Part shown: piece by piece, positions 1-9,707 of the stretch
Layout of the letters: the number at the start of each line of letters is the position of its first letter
How positions within the stretch are numbered: position 1 is the stretch's first letter
Assembly (NCBI RefSeq): GCF_015209965.1
Contig: NZ_MU158689.1
Coordinates: forward strand, 1,476,835-1,540,834
Source of the DNA: Sphingobacterium pedocola
GTDB taxonomy: Bacteria > Bacteroidota > Bacteroidia > Sphingobacteriales > Sphingobacteriaceae
DNA length: 64,000 nucleotides
Direction: 5' to 3'
The notes under the pieces: generated by a model
Databases searched by the model: none
What the model was told of the DNA's origin: nothing
The model's input: only the letters and a program-made list of their open reading frames with translations
Translations under genes and position numbers: made by a program

Positions 1-279
1 AATACCCAAGAGCATGAGCAAAAGCGGGATATGAAGGTAAATAGACAGCGTGCTATAGATTATTGGAAAACCAACGAAAAGTACGACAATCGCAATAATT
101 AGCCACATGTGATTTGCTTCCCATATTGGACCGATCGACTTGTAAGCGGTAGCTTTGACCTGTTGTTTGTTCTTTTTCCCCGTAAATAGTTCTATAATAC
201 CTACGCCAAAGTCTGCTCCTCCCAGTATGAGATAGAGATAAAGGGAAACCCAGAGATAAGTGACAACCACGTATAGCAT
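1..279 (-). CDS. cydB: Cytochrome bd ubiquinol oxidase subunit II, N-terminal part (window edge)
   Basis: The reverse strand from the ATG at 279 reads open to the window edge for 93 codons, so the C-terminal part lies outside. CydB is the second membrane subunit of cytochrome bd oxidase, which oxidises quinol and reduces oxygen at the inner membrane. Seen here: a first membrane segment, then a GGADFG motif near residues 20-25, and the family hallmark GPIWEANHMW near residues 51-60. Two further hydrophobic stretches follow. The start lies 6 bases after the cydA stop, so the two genes form one operon. The visible part is intact; whether it makes a working complex depends on the damaged cydA upstream. 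Confidence 0.9.
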   Translation of the reverse strand, partial: MLYVVVTYLWVSLYLYLILGGADFGVGIIELFTGKKNKQQVKATAYKSIGPIWEANHMWLIIAIVVLFVGFPIIYSTLSIYLHIPLLLMLLGI

Positions 280-285
280 ATCGTA

Positions 286-1612
286 TTATTTAGATTTTAT
301 GCCAAAGTTAGGATCCGTTACATCATATAATCTTCCCACCATTTTTAATTGTCTGTGCAGCAAAAATATCACAATTGCGGAAAGCGATACAAATACGGCG
401 GTAAATATATAAAAGGAATACACAATGCCGGGCATTGGCGTAACAGCATCTTTTGTACGCATAATGCCGTAAATAATCCAAGGCTGACGTCCGACTTCCG
501 TAACTACCCACCCCGCTTCAAGGGCGATATAACCTAGGGGTATAGCAAATACAAAAAGGCGCAAAAACCAGTTGGCTTGCATCCAATGCTTTTTTTTCCA
601 CATAGCGATGAGGTATAAGAGCGAAATCCCGCAGAGTATCATGCCCAAAGTGATCATGATCTGAAATGCATAGTGTGTGATGGCTACAGGAGGCCAATTT
701 TCTTTTGGAAATTCGTTGAGTCCTTTGACCGGCTTATCCATGTCACCATGTGCGAGAAAGCTAAGTACGCCCGGTATTTTGATCGCGTAATCTATCTTTT
801 GTTTTTCCTCATTGACAATGCCTCCGAGGATAAAAGGCGCTCTCGCCTCCGTATTGAAATGTGCTTCCATAGCCGCTAACTTTATCGGCTGCCGTTGGGT
901 TACGTCCTTTGCAGATATATCTCCGCTGATCGGTTGCAATACAGCCACAAGTTGCAGCGATCTTAAATGCCTTAGCATGGAATTCCACATTTTTTCGCTT
1001 TAAAATCATCAGGGCATGCATGCCGGCTACCGCGAATCCCGTGGATACAAATGCGGCTAACACCATATGCAGTGCTTGAGAAAACCATGCATCGTTGAGC
1101 ATAGCGGCGATAGGGTCAATATTGGAATACACACCGTTATGATAATCAAAACCCGTCGGACTGTTCATCCAGGCGTTAGCTGCTACAACGAGTATGCCCG
1201 ATGCTAAACCGCTGATACCGACCAACACCCCCGTAGCCCAATGGAACCATTTATTGAATCGATCCCAACCGTACAAAAAGAAACCCAGTGCAATGGCTTC
1301 GATAAAGAATGCCGTCCCTTCCAATGAGAATGGCATCCCAAATATGGGCCCCGCATGTTTCATGAACTCGGGCCATAGCAGCCCCAATTCGAATGATAAC
1401 ATGGTACCCGAAACAGCACCTGTAGCAAAAAGAATCGCTACGCCTTTGCTCCACGCTTTTGTTAAGCCTTTGTAGATCTCGTCTCCCGTCCGCAGATATT
1501 TAAAATGACTAATCGCCATAAAAAAAGGCATGACCATGCCCACGCAGGCAAATATAATATGAAAGCCAAGTGACATGGCCATTTGGGAACGGGCGGCGAT
1601 AAAATCATCCAT
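286..1612 (-). pseudogene. cydA: Cytochrome bd ubiquinol oxidase subunit I, frameshifted
   Basis: Two overlapping reverse-strand frames together encode a nearly full-length CydA (about 442 residues). The first frame starts at the ATG at 1612 and carries His18 and His182, matching the heme-ligand histidines of the family, and the region FFLYGWDRFNKWFHW. Near 930-940 the match jumps to another frame, which holds the quinol-site motif KLAAMEAHF, the GRQPW motif and the C-terminal helices. Read as it stands, the product would follow the first frame to 809 and lose every C-terminal helix and the third heme ligand region. The break lies between codons for GCIA and LQPISGD. An inferred cause is an 11-base deletion between two TTGCA repeats. 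A sequencing error would look the same. Confidence 0.85.
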
Positions 1613-1962
1613 GTTTTAGATCATTTGTAAGCGTATAGGTCAGCTGCTTTCATTCACAGTTGTTTCTTTTTCCAGACTTTCTGGTATATGTTACTAAGGT
1701 ACGGATTGGATGTTAAAAGCACAACCCGTAAATCACTTCCGACATTCTTAACCTACAGAATAAACAGAAACTTTAAATTAGCGACGCCGGAACCTATGAC
1801 ATCTTTTCCTCACGAAATTCATTAAATTAAACACAAACAGTGACAAAAGCACTCATCCACCAATCAGATTCAATGTGATTCATTCATTCGCGCCGTATTT
1901 TCATCTAATAATGCTTATATTTACGAAATAAATCATACTAGCCACGTTCTTAACGAGAAAAA
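1613..1962. other. Intergenic region between cydA and the sigma factor gene
   Basis: This AT-rich divergent spacer of 350 bases separates cydA (minus) from the sigma factor gene (plus). No open frame of note is seen. TATATTTA near 1916-1923 resembles the Bacteroidota -7 element TAnnTTTG and could serve the sigma factor gene, but no convincing -33 element was found. No terminator or riboswitch was recognised. Confidence 0.5.
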
Positions 1963-2553
1963 ATGAAATATACGAGTGAAATGCTTTTACTTTACGATCT
2001 AAAAAATGGAAAAGAGAAGGCATTTGAGTATATATTCCACCGATACTACAATCGGCTTTGTGTATTTGCTTCTAATTTTGTTGATGAGACCAAGGAGGCA
2101 GAGGATATCGCAGAGGAAGCTTTCGTAAATATATGGAACAGCAAACGGGATTTTCAAAGCATACTCCATCTTAAATCATCGTTATACCAAACGACCCGTC
2201 GTATAGGATTAAACAAGCAAACTGCTCGGCACCGCCGAATGATACGTACGGATAATTACCTAGCAAACCAAGAACAATTTCAGGAAAGCCAGCTACAACA
2301 TATTGTATACGCGGAAGCTATGGGCGAACTGTATGAGGCTATAAAAAACCTGCCTCCTAAGGCCCAACAAATTATCAAAGCAACTTATCTGGAAGGAAAA
2401 AGTAATCAGGAAGTGGCCGATGAAATGGGAATAAACTTACAGACGGTAAAAAATCAAAAACTGCGCGCGCTAACCATTTTACGCAACCGCCTGAACAAAG
2501 ATTCTTTCAACCTTTTAATCTCTGGTGTATTTATTATAGAAAAATTTCAATAA
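1963..2553 (+). CDS. ECF-type RNA polymerase sigma factor (FecI-like)
   Basis: This 196-residue protein has the two-domain layout of extracytoplasmic-function sigma factors. Region 2 lies at about residues 15-65 and includes AEDIAEEAFVNIW. Region 4 lies at about residues 125-175, with LPPKAQQIIKATYLEG followed by the helix-turn-helix NQEVADEMGINLQTVKNQ. Such factors direct RNA polymerase to a small set of promoters and are held inactive by a membrane FecR protein. The next gene, 64 bases downstream, is a FecR, followed by a SusC receptor carrying an STN domain. This is the classic trans-envelope signalling order, so the factor probably controls the 3982-12341 operon. That control is inference. 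Confidence 0.93.
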   Translation: MKYTSEMLLLYDLKNGKEKAFEYIFHRYYNRLCVFASNFVDETKEAEDIAEEAFVNIWNSKRDFQSILHLKSSLYQTTRRIGLNKQTARHRRMIRTDNYLANQEQFQESQLQHIVYAEAMGELYEAIKNLPPKAQQIIKATYLEGKSNQEVADEMGINLQTVKNQKLRALTILRNRLNKDSFNLLISGVFIIEKFQ

Positions 2554-2617
2554 TTTACATTTTTCTTTAGTACTTTTTTAAATCGGCGTGGTATATATAG
2601 GTAACAAGCGGAAAAAT

Positions 2618-3808
2618 ATGTACCAAAACGAAGAAGAACCCGTCATTATCGGTGAAATTATTGCAAAAGAGATCCAGGGGATACACTTAACCGAGGCAGA
2701 GCAGGGACTATTGCAATATTGGTTAAGCCTTTCGGATAAAAATCAGGATGTTTACCGGCGCTGTAAGAACACAGACGAACAGCGACAGGCGTATGAAAAT
2801 TTTTCGGGAATAGATAGTAAGCGAGCGTTTGCCAGGTTAACGGAAAAAGTTTTTCCTTATCCGGTAGTTGAGAAAGTACCTGTCCTAATACGTTCACGGC
2901 CCTACCTTATCGCTGCATCCTTGTTGTTGCTAATTGGCGTCTGTTCGTATATATTTTTCATGCGGACGGGAGAGCCGACAACAATTGGCGCACCTATCAC
3001 GGCCTTAGATTATGCCCCAGCGGGGAACAAAGCGACGATAACGCTATCCGATGGACGATTGTTCGAGCTGGACGAAAGCCAACAAGAAATCTATATCGAT
3101 GAAAATGGGGTAAATTACCACGACGGTGAAGTGGTCGCCCATACAAAAGCTGTAGCATCTGTAAAAATAGCTACACCGAGAGGTGGGACATATCAAGTAA
3201 CACTTCCGGATGGTACGCGCGTAAAGCTCAATGCGGACAGCGAGATAAATTACCCTGTTACCTTTTCCAAAGACAAACGAGAGGTTAGCCTAAAAGGAGA
3301 AGCCTACTTTGAGGTAACGAAAAAAACAGACCTTCCTTTCATTGTCGTTACCGACGATCAAATATTAACGGTGTTGGGCACCCATTTCAACGTGAACGCC
3401 TATGCAGCAGACTACCCAATCAAAACAACATTGACGGAAGGTAAGGTACGCGTACAGGTTTTGGCAAACCGAACGGAAACTGTACTTGATCCAGGACAAC
3501 AAGCTGTATTGGAGGGAGGGAAAATTTCTAAAAAGTATGTCGATGTGCTACAGGAGCTAGCCTGGCTTCACGGTAAATTTAACTTTGACGGTAAATCGCT
3601 CAGAGAAGTTATGCGAGAGGTATCCCGCTGGTATAACGTCGAGGTCGTTTACAAAGGCACCGTGCCCGATATTGAATTTTTCGGCGGCACTTTTCGGACG
3701 AGTAAACTATCCACCATATTGACCTTACTGGAAAGCAATGACCTAAGCTATCAACTCACAGCAGATAACAAGTTGGTGATTTCCGCTGTATCTCAGGCTA
3801 AAAAATAA
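2618..3808 (+). CDS. FecR-family anti-sigma factor with DUF4974
   Basis: FecR proteins sit in the inner membrane, bind an ECF sigma factor in the cytoplasm and receive a signal from the periplasm. Here a cytoplasmic region of about 95 residues is followed by one membrane helix (about 96-116). The FecR domain comes next (about 183-262, with GGTYQVTLPDGTRVKLNADS and GEAYFEV), and a C-terminal DUF4974 domain (about 320-392) that touches the STN domain of the receptor in known systems. I chose the ATG at 2618; an in-frame GTG at 2588 would add ten residues with no family support. The product is 396 residues. Its partners are the sigma factor before it and the SusC after it. Confidence 0.9.
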   Translation: MYQNEEEPVIIGEIIAKEIQGIHLTEAEQGLLQYWLSLSDKNQDVYRRCKNTDEQRQAYENFSGIDSKRAFARLTEKVFPYPVVEKVPVLIRSRPYLIAASLLLLIGVCSYIFFMRTGEPTTIGAPITALDYAPAGNKATITLSDGRLFELDESQQEIYIDENGVNYHDGEVVAHTKAVASVKIATPRGGTYQVTLPDGTRVKLNADSEINYPVTFSKDKREVSLKGEAYFEVTKKTDLPFIVVTDDQILTVLGTHFNVNAYAADYPIKTTLTEGKVRVQVLANRTETVLDPGQQAVLEGGKISKKYVDVLQELAWLHGKFNFDGKSLREVMREVSRWYNVEVVYKGTVPDIEFFGGTFRTSKLSTILTLLESNDLSYQLTADNKLVISAVSQAKK

Positions 3809-3981
3809 TTGATTGCACTTAAAAGAAAAGAAAGGAGGTTCGGGGAACATATTTAAGAACATGTAAGAACAATAAGCGGAAAGGTAGTTGCAATACCTTC
3901 CCGCCGAACTCAACCAGGGGTCTAACTGGCCTTTAATTAATCGTATCGGACGTAGTCCAATTACTAACCACGACAAAATTA

Positions 3982-6900
3982 ATGAATATAAGTTACTTTA
4001 TCAGAGTGATCAAACTAAGTACATTATTGTATTTCGTTGCATGCCTACAATTTAGTTATGCAGCCTACACCCAGACTGTCACCTATACGGGACAAAACAC
4101 GTCGCTAACGACCGTGCTACAAGCGATAAAACAGCAGACCGCCTATGAAGTTATGGGTACAAAGGAGCTGTTGACTAATGCGCAGCCCGTAAATATAGTG
4201 GCTAAAAATATGCCCTTAACGGCATTTTTGGACAAAATCCTTATTCCCCGGAATATCACGTACCGCATCGTCGAACGTACCATTATTCTGGAACGAAAAC
4301 CCGTGGAAAGGAATGTCCCAACAAAAACAAATCGGGTAACCGAAGAGGCGGAACAACAGACCATCCAAGGTAAAATTATCGGAAGGGACAATTTACCACT
4401 AGCCGGAGCCAGCTTTGCCGCCGACGGTAAAATGATCGCTGTTGCCGATATGGAGGGTAATTTTACATTGCCCGGAACACCCGACGGCCGGACGATTACG
4501 GTCACGATGATAGGCTACAAACGCCAGGTATTTAAGCTTCAGGAAGGAAAATTCAGTTATCCCATACAGCTGCAAGAGGACGCCGCGGATGTGGAAGAAG
4601 TCATCGTGACGGGCTATCAGACAATCAAGAAAGACTCCTACACCGGTACAGCGATCACAAAAAGTGGTGAGGAACTCCGACAAGTGAACCCGCAAAATGT
4701 ATTACAGGCAATGCAAGTATTTGATCCCTCATTTAAATTGCTGGATAATAATCTTGCTGGTGCAAACCCAAATGCGATACCGAATATTAATGTACGTGGT
4801 TCCTCTGCCCTACCCGCAGGAAGTGGGGAAGTATTACGTCGCGATAATATTACGGGGACAACGAATATGCCAGCCTTTATACTTGATGGGTATGAAGTCA
4901 GTGTACAAAAAGTACTCGATCTTGACATGACACGTATCGAAACAGTCACCATACTTAAAGATGCGGCTGCTACAGCTATCTATGGATCACGGGCCGCAAA
5001 TGGTGTAATGGTAATCACCACGAAAGCACCGAAAGAAGGAAAACTTCAGGTAACCTATTCACACGAGAGCAATATCAACGCGCCGGACATTAGCGACTAC
5101 AATGTATTACGTGCACCTGAAAAACTGGAGTTTGAACGGTTGTCTGGCTTATTTGATTCCGAAATTCAACGCCAGCCACAAAGTAATCTCGATGAGCTGT
5201 ATTATAGCAAGCTAGCAAATGTATTAGGCGGCGTAGACTCCTACTGGCTGTCGCAGCCCTTACGCACGGCTGTCGGACAAAAGCATGGTTTATTTGTTGA
5301 AGGGGGCTCTGAAAGCTTCCGCTATGGTGTGGATGTACGCTATCAGACCAGACCAGGCGTGATGAAAGGTTCGGAGCGGAATCAGTATTCCGGAGGCTTA
5401 AACTTTAATTACAACCTGAAAAACAAAATCCGTTTCTTCAATGAGCTAGCGGTTACAGTCGTGCAGGGTACAGAATCTCCATATGGTGCTTACGTCAATT
5501 ATGTACGCATGAACCCGTATTACCGCATGACCGACGACAACGGAAATATTATTCAACGGGTGGATACCTGGAGACGTGTCGACGCATCAGGATATACTAA
5601 CGATGAATCTGTACTGAACCCATTATATAACGCGACCTTAAACAGCTTTAATCGGCAAGGTTACACGGAAGTTCTGAATAATTTTGCCGGAGACTTTGAT
5701 TTAGGGTATGGACTACGTCTGCGCGGACAGGTTAGTCTAATGAAACGCATGAATACAGCAGACGAGTTTATTTCGCCAATGGCGAATGAATTTTATAATT
5801 ATTCGACAGACCGCACAGATGAAAAAGGTAGCTATGAAAGCTATTACAACAACGAACTACAATGGGATGCAAACGTTCGTTTAAACTGGCTAAGACGGAT
5901 TGGAAAAAGCGATTTTAATGTTGTCGGCGGAACCAACATCCGTACCGAAAGCATGGATGAACGCTCTTTTACGGCGATTGGATTTCCCAACGATCGCTTT
6001 CAAAGCATAGGCTTTGCGAAAGGATATGCTGAAAATGCGAGCCCATATAGTTACTTAGCTTTATCCCGATTATTCGGTGCTTTTTTGAGTACAAACTATT
6101 CTTACGATAACCGATTCCTTATGGACGCTACGGTGCGTATGGACGGCTCGTCAAAGTTTGGGGACAACAACCGCACAGCCCCCTTCTGGTCTTTCGGTCT
6201 GGGTTGGAATGTACACAACGAATCCTGGTTTCAAAACAAGGTTATTAACTTATTCCGATTACGCGCAACAACGGGCTTGACAGGTTCGGTCAACTTTGCA
6301 CCCTATATGTCTACAACTACTTATACCTACGATCAAACCAATTGGTACTCTTCAGGTATTGGTGCTAACGTCCGTAATTATGGAAACGAAAACTTAACTT
6401 GGCAAAAAACACAGAATACAGATGTCGGCATAGATATGGGACTCTTTAATGACCGTATAACCCTATCGCCGAGGCTATATTACAAGTTAACAAAAGATAT
6501 CTTGACGGATCTTACGGTAGCGCCATCAACCGGCTTTGCATCATACAAAGAAAATCTGGGCGATATGGAAAATAAAGGCTTTGAGATCAACCTCAACGCA
6601 GTCGCACTGCGAAATACCGATTGGACTTTAAGCTTAATGGCGAACATGGTGCGAAATGAAAATAAAATTGTGCGTATTTCCAATTCGCTAAAAAGCTATA
6701 ATGATCGCGTTGATGATGTACAGCAAGAAAATGACTTCTTGGGAGTGCCTTTATTACGTTTTAAGGAAGGACAGTCGGTAGATGCGATTTATGCTGTTCC
6801 ATCCTTGGGTATTGATCCGGAAAGCGGACGCGAGGTATACCTGAATAGACACGGGTCGTTGACGTATGACTGGAATGCAAGGGATATTACCGTAGTAGCT

Positions 6901-7359
6901 GTTGCAACCCCCAAACTAGAAGGTTTTTTTGGTGGTACACTACGGTACAAACAGCTAACAGCGGTAGCCTATTTCCAAGCGCGCATGGGTGCTAAAATGT
7001 ATAACCAAACGCTGGTCGATCGTGTCGAAAACGCCGATCCGCGGTACAACGTAGACAGTCGCGTATTGGCCGAAAAATGGAAGAATCCGGGCGATGTCAC
7101 TTTTTATAAAAGCATACAAGACCAAGGACAAACGAGGGTATCCTCTCGTTTTATTATGCCCGATAATCTATTGGCCTTACAGTCTGTGTTCCTATCGTAC
7201 GATTTCGAGACAGCTTGGGTGCAGAAAATGTCGTTATCCCGCCTTCGCTTAGGACTAACGGCCAATGATATTTTCCGAATGTCTACGGTACGGCAAGAAA
7301 GAGGGATCAACTATCCCTTCGCAAGAAGTATTAGCTTTAGTTTACAAGCAGCACTATAA
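3982..7359 (+). CDS. SusC/RagA TonB-dependent outer membrane transporter with STN domain
   Basis: This 1125-residue outer membrane importer opens with a signal peptide (about 1-28). An STN domain follows (about 31-105), which in known systems contacts FecR, then a carboxypeptidase-like regulatory domain (about 128-205). The motif VEEVIVTGYQT (about 204) marks the start of the plug, which includes KDAAATAIYGSRAANGVMVITTK-type residues typical of SusC. The beta-barrel fills the rest and ends in an aromatic-rich strand. It should pair with the SusD lipoprotein 30 bases downstream to take up a nutrient driven by TonB. No carbohydrate-active enzyme lies in the operon; the thioredoxin-like gene at its end hints at a non-glycan substrate, but the substrate is unknown. 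Confidence 0.95.
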   Translation: MNISYFIRVIKLSTLLYFVACLQFSYAAYTQTVTYTGQNTSLTTVLQAIKQQTAYEVMGTKELLTNAQPVNIVAKNMPLTAFLDKILIPRNITYRIVERTIILERKPVERNVPTKTNRVTEEAEQQTIQGKIIGRDNLPLAGASFAADGKMIAVADMEGNFTLPGTPDGRTITVTMIGYKRQVFKLQEGKFSYPIQLQEDAADVEEVIVTGYQTIKKDSYTGTAITKSGEELRQVNPQNVLQAMQVFDPSFKLLDNNLAGANPNAIPNINVRGSSALPAGSGEVLRRDNITGTTNMPAFILDGYEVSVQKVLDLDMTRIETVTILKDAAATAIYGSRAANGVMVITTKAPKEGKLQVTYSHESNINAPDISDYNVLRAPEKLEFERLSGLFDSEIQRQPQSNLDELYYSKLANVLGGVDSYWLSQPLRTAVGQKHGLFVEGGSESFRYGVDVRYQTRPGVMKGSERNQYSGGLNFNYNLKNKIRFFNELAVTVVQGTESPYGAYVNYVRMNPYYRMTDDNGNIIQRVDTWRRVDASGYTNDESVLNPLYNATLNSFNRQGYTEVLNNFAGDFDLGYGLRLRGQVSLMKRMNTADEFISPMANEFYNYSTDRTDEKGSYESYYNNELQWDANVRLNWLRRIGKSDFNVVGGTNIRTESMDERSFTAIGFPNDRFQSIGFAKGYAENASPYSYLALSRLFGAFLSTNYSYDNRFLMDATVRMDGSSKFGDNNRTAPFWSFGLGWNVHNESWFQNKVINLFRLRATTGLTGSVNFAPYMSTTTYTYDQTNWYSSGIGANVRNYGNENLTWQKTQNTDVGIDMGLFNDRITLSPRLYYKLTKDILTDLTVAPSTGFASYKENLGDMENKGFEINLNAVALRNTDWTLSLMANMVRNENKIVRISNSLKSYNDRVDDVQQENDFLGVPLLRFKEGQSVDAIYAVPSLGIDPESGREVYLNRHGSLTYDWNARDITVVAVATPKLEGFFGGTLRYKQLTAVAYFQARMGAKMYNQTLVDRVENADPRYNVDSRVLAEKWKNPGDVTFYKSIQDQGQTRVSSRFIMPDNLLALQSVFLSYDFETAWVQKMSLSRLRLGLTANDIFRMSTVRQERGINYPFARSISFSLQAAL

Positions 7360-7389
7360 AACAGAATACATATCATAGCGAACTGAAAA

Positions 7390-8871
7390 ATGAAAAAACT
7401 CATAATATACATCCTGCTGTTATCGCAAACTGCTTTTTTATCCTGCTCCAAATGGCTCGATATTCAGCCAGAAAGCGATATCGATCGGGATCTTCTCTTT
7501 TCAACCGAAGAAGGGTTTAAGGAAGCTTTATTGGGAATTTATACCCGAAGTGCCAAGGCAGATCTGTACGGGAAAGAACTTACCGTCGGCACCCCGGAAA
7601 TATTGGCGCAAAATTACAGGATAAAACCTCTGGAACACGACAAACACTTAGCCACAAAGAACTACAAGTACGACGATGCTGACTTTATGCAACATAGAGA
7701 CGCGATATGGTTGGGACTTTATAATGGCATTGTAAATGCCAATCTTATTCTAGAACAAATCGATCGACAACAGCGCCTGTTTATCGGAGATAATTACCGT
7801 ATTATCAAGGGAGAGGCGCTAGCACTACGCGGCTATCTGCATTTTGATGCACTTCGGTTATTCGCCCCTGCTCCTCTGGTAAACCCAGAAGCCACTGCGA
7901 TACCATATGTAACTTCCTATTCAAATAAAACGACAGCAATGTCTAAGGTGACAGAAGTATTGGATTCCGTCATTGACGACCTGGAACATGCGAAAGAACT
8001 ATTGGCAGACGATCCAATTCGCAAATCAGCCTATATTATTGGATATCCCAATGCTGACACACTGGCCAACACCGAATTACATAACCCAAGCTTATTCTTA
8101 CAAAATAGAAGGCATCGACTAAACTACTATGCGGTATGCGGCGCCTTAGCCCGCATTTACTTGTACAAGGGAGACAAGATGAATGCCATGGTGAATGCGA
8201 GAATAGTTATTGATGCTAAAAAATTCCCCTGGACAAATAAAACTGATTTCCTAGCGGTAGACAATGACAAAAAAGATCGTATCTTTTATAAAGAACTGCT
8301 TTTTGGATGGTATATCCCAGCGATGAACAACCAATACAATAGAGACTGGTTCCCAGAAAACACAAACTATATGTATTTAGAAGTAGATGACACGCAGAGC
8401 ATCTACGAAACATCAGGTCCAGGTGCCACAGACATTCGATTTTCGCAGTGGTTTATCGGATTGAATAGTAATGAAGTGGCGGTTCAAAAATACCGGCGTA
8501 ACCCATTAGGAGACACCTTTATTGCAAATAGACACTACCTTATGGCACCAGGCATCCGACTTAGCGAGATTTATTATATAGCGGCAGAATGCACCTATGA
8601 AAGCGATCCGATACGTGCTCTAGCTTATCTGGATGAAGTTCGGGAGCAACGTGCAATCGATACAAAAGTGCAAGCCGCTAGTTTGGAACAGTTTCAGACC
8701 GAACTGCTCAAAGAATATAGGAAGGAACTATATGGCGAAGGACAGCTTTTCTACGCGTACAAAAGGTTGAATAGAGCCATTATAGGTCTACAGGGTGAAA
8801 CGATTCCAGCAAGTCAAACTGTATTTGTTTGGCCTTTGCCAGACGATGAGATTATTTATGGACAGCGTTAA
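7390..8871 (+). CDS. SusD/RagB-family surface lipoprotein
   Basis: This is the lid protein of the SusC channel. The 493-residue product starts with a lipoprotein signal peptide whose cysteine is at residue 20 (FLSCSKWLD). The N-terminal region shows the SusD pattern: DIQPESDIDRDLLFSTEEGF, then the helical segment around IVNANLILEQID and ALALRGYLHFDALRLFAPAP. The C-terminal part has the usual KEYRKELYGEGQLFYAYKRLNR region, followed by the final segment ending in PLPDDEI. It begins 30 bases after susC and ends 16 bases before the next gene, so co-transcription is very likely. It is expected at the cell surface, tethered by lipid. The substrate cannot be read from the sequence. Confidence 0.95.
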   Translation: MKKLIIYILLLSQTAFLSCSKWLDIQPESDIDRDLLFSTEEGFKEALLGIYTRSAKADLYGKELTVGTPEILAQNYRIKPLEHDKHLATKNYKYDDADFMQHRDAIWLGLYNGIVNANLILEQIDRQQRLFIGDNYRIIKGEALALRGYLHFDALRLFAPAPLVNPEATAIPYVTSYSNKTTAMSKVTEVLDSVIDDLEHAKELLADDPIRKSAYIIGYPNADTLANTELHNPSLFLQNRRHRLNYYAVCGALARIYLYKGDKMNAMVNARIVIDAKKFPWTNKTDFLAVDNDKKDRIFYKELLFGWYIPAMNNQYNRDWFPENTNYMYLEVDDTQSIYETSGPGATDIRFSQWFIGLNSNEVAVQKYRRNPLGDTFIANRHYLMAPGIRLSEIYYIAAECTYESDPIRALAYLDEVREQRAIDTKVQAASLEQFQTELLKEYRKELYGEGQLFYAYKRLNRAIIGLQGETIPASQTVFVWPLPDDEIIYGQR

Positions 8872-8887
8872 TCTAATGGAAACAATT

Positions 8888-9706
8888 ATGAAAAAACTAA
8901 AATACTTCGTTCTAGCATCTATTGGTTTTCTGTCGCTACTTAGCTGCAAAGAAGCGGAGCTGAAGCTCTATGAAGAAGATGCAAATATTTATTTTAACCT
9001 GAGTCAACGCGATCGCGATAGTATCGTTTACACGTTCGCTTATGATATGACAAAAGCTGTAGACACCGTCTATCTACCTGTACGAATTACGGGGCATCGT
9101 CTTCCACAAGGCAGTACTTACAAGGCCTATGTGGAACAGGACTCCTCCACTGCAGTTCCCGAACTACACTATAAACCCTTGGAAGATAATTATTCCATAG
9201 TTGCTAACTCAGGACACGCATGGCTTCCTCTTATTCTGTACAATGTATCCGATCTAGAAGAGCGGTCTGTGTCTGTAATTTTAAAACTACAGGGAACAGA
9301 AGACTTTGGTGTTGAAAACCCTAACATTATCCGTGCGCGGGTTATACTGTCAGCACGATTAGAAAAGCCGCATTGGTGGGATCAATGGCTCGGTGAATAT
9401 TCCCGCGCAAAACATCAATTATTCACGCTTGTAACTGGGGTAGATTATATGACAAACACTGATGACGACCCATTTGGTGTACCAAAAAACACCTACATTG
9501 CGAGCGTGCTTACGATGATGCTAAATGATCCCTTCCGCTGGGTAAATAACAATCCAGAGAAAGGCTACGTACTCACCACAGAAGATGATGGTTCGACTTA
9601 TTCCTTTTACCATAAGGATAATCCGAATAGGCCGATGCTACTTCGATATAATGCAGGATCCGGAAAGTATTTTTTTATAGATGAAAATGGAAGAGAGGTT
9701 AGATAA
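8888..9706 (+). CDS. DUF4843-family surface lipoprotein
   Basis: The product of about 272 residues has a lipoprotein signal peptide with the sequence LSLLSCKEAEL, where the cysteine would be lipidated. The segment EDANIYFNLSQRD followed by a Fn3-like beta-rich stretch (TVYLPVRITG, VSVILKL) and the closing half around HWWDQWLGEYS fits DUF4843, a family found next to SusC/SusD pairs and often compared to SusE-like surface proteins. Start: the ATG at 8888 gives a standard signal peptide; an ATG four codons earlier (8876) is possible. The frame is open further upstream into susD, which I regard as chance. The role is unknown; position suggests a surface accessory of the transporter. Confidence 0.85.
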   Translation: MKKLKYFVLASIGFLSLLSCKEAELKLYEEDANIYFNLSQRDRDSIVYTFAYDMTKAVDTVYLPVRITGHRLPQGSTYKAYVEQDSSTAVPELHYKPLEDNYSIVANSGHAWLPLILYNVSDLEERSVSVILKLQGTEDFGVENPNIIRARVILSARLEKPHWWDQWLGEYSRAKHQLFTLVTGVDYMTNTDDDPFGVPKNTYIASVLTMMLNDPFRWVNNNPEKGYVLTTEDDGSTYSFYHKDNPNRPMLLRYNAGSGKYFFIDENGREVR

Positions 9707-9707
9707 T

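Noticed and set aside
1251-1475. Open frames on both strands inside cydA
   Set aside because: They run across or against the clearly recognisable CydA sequence and encode low-complexity or unfamiliar peptides. They are shadows of the real gene.
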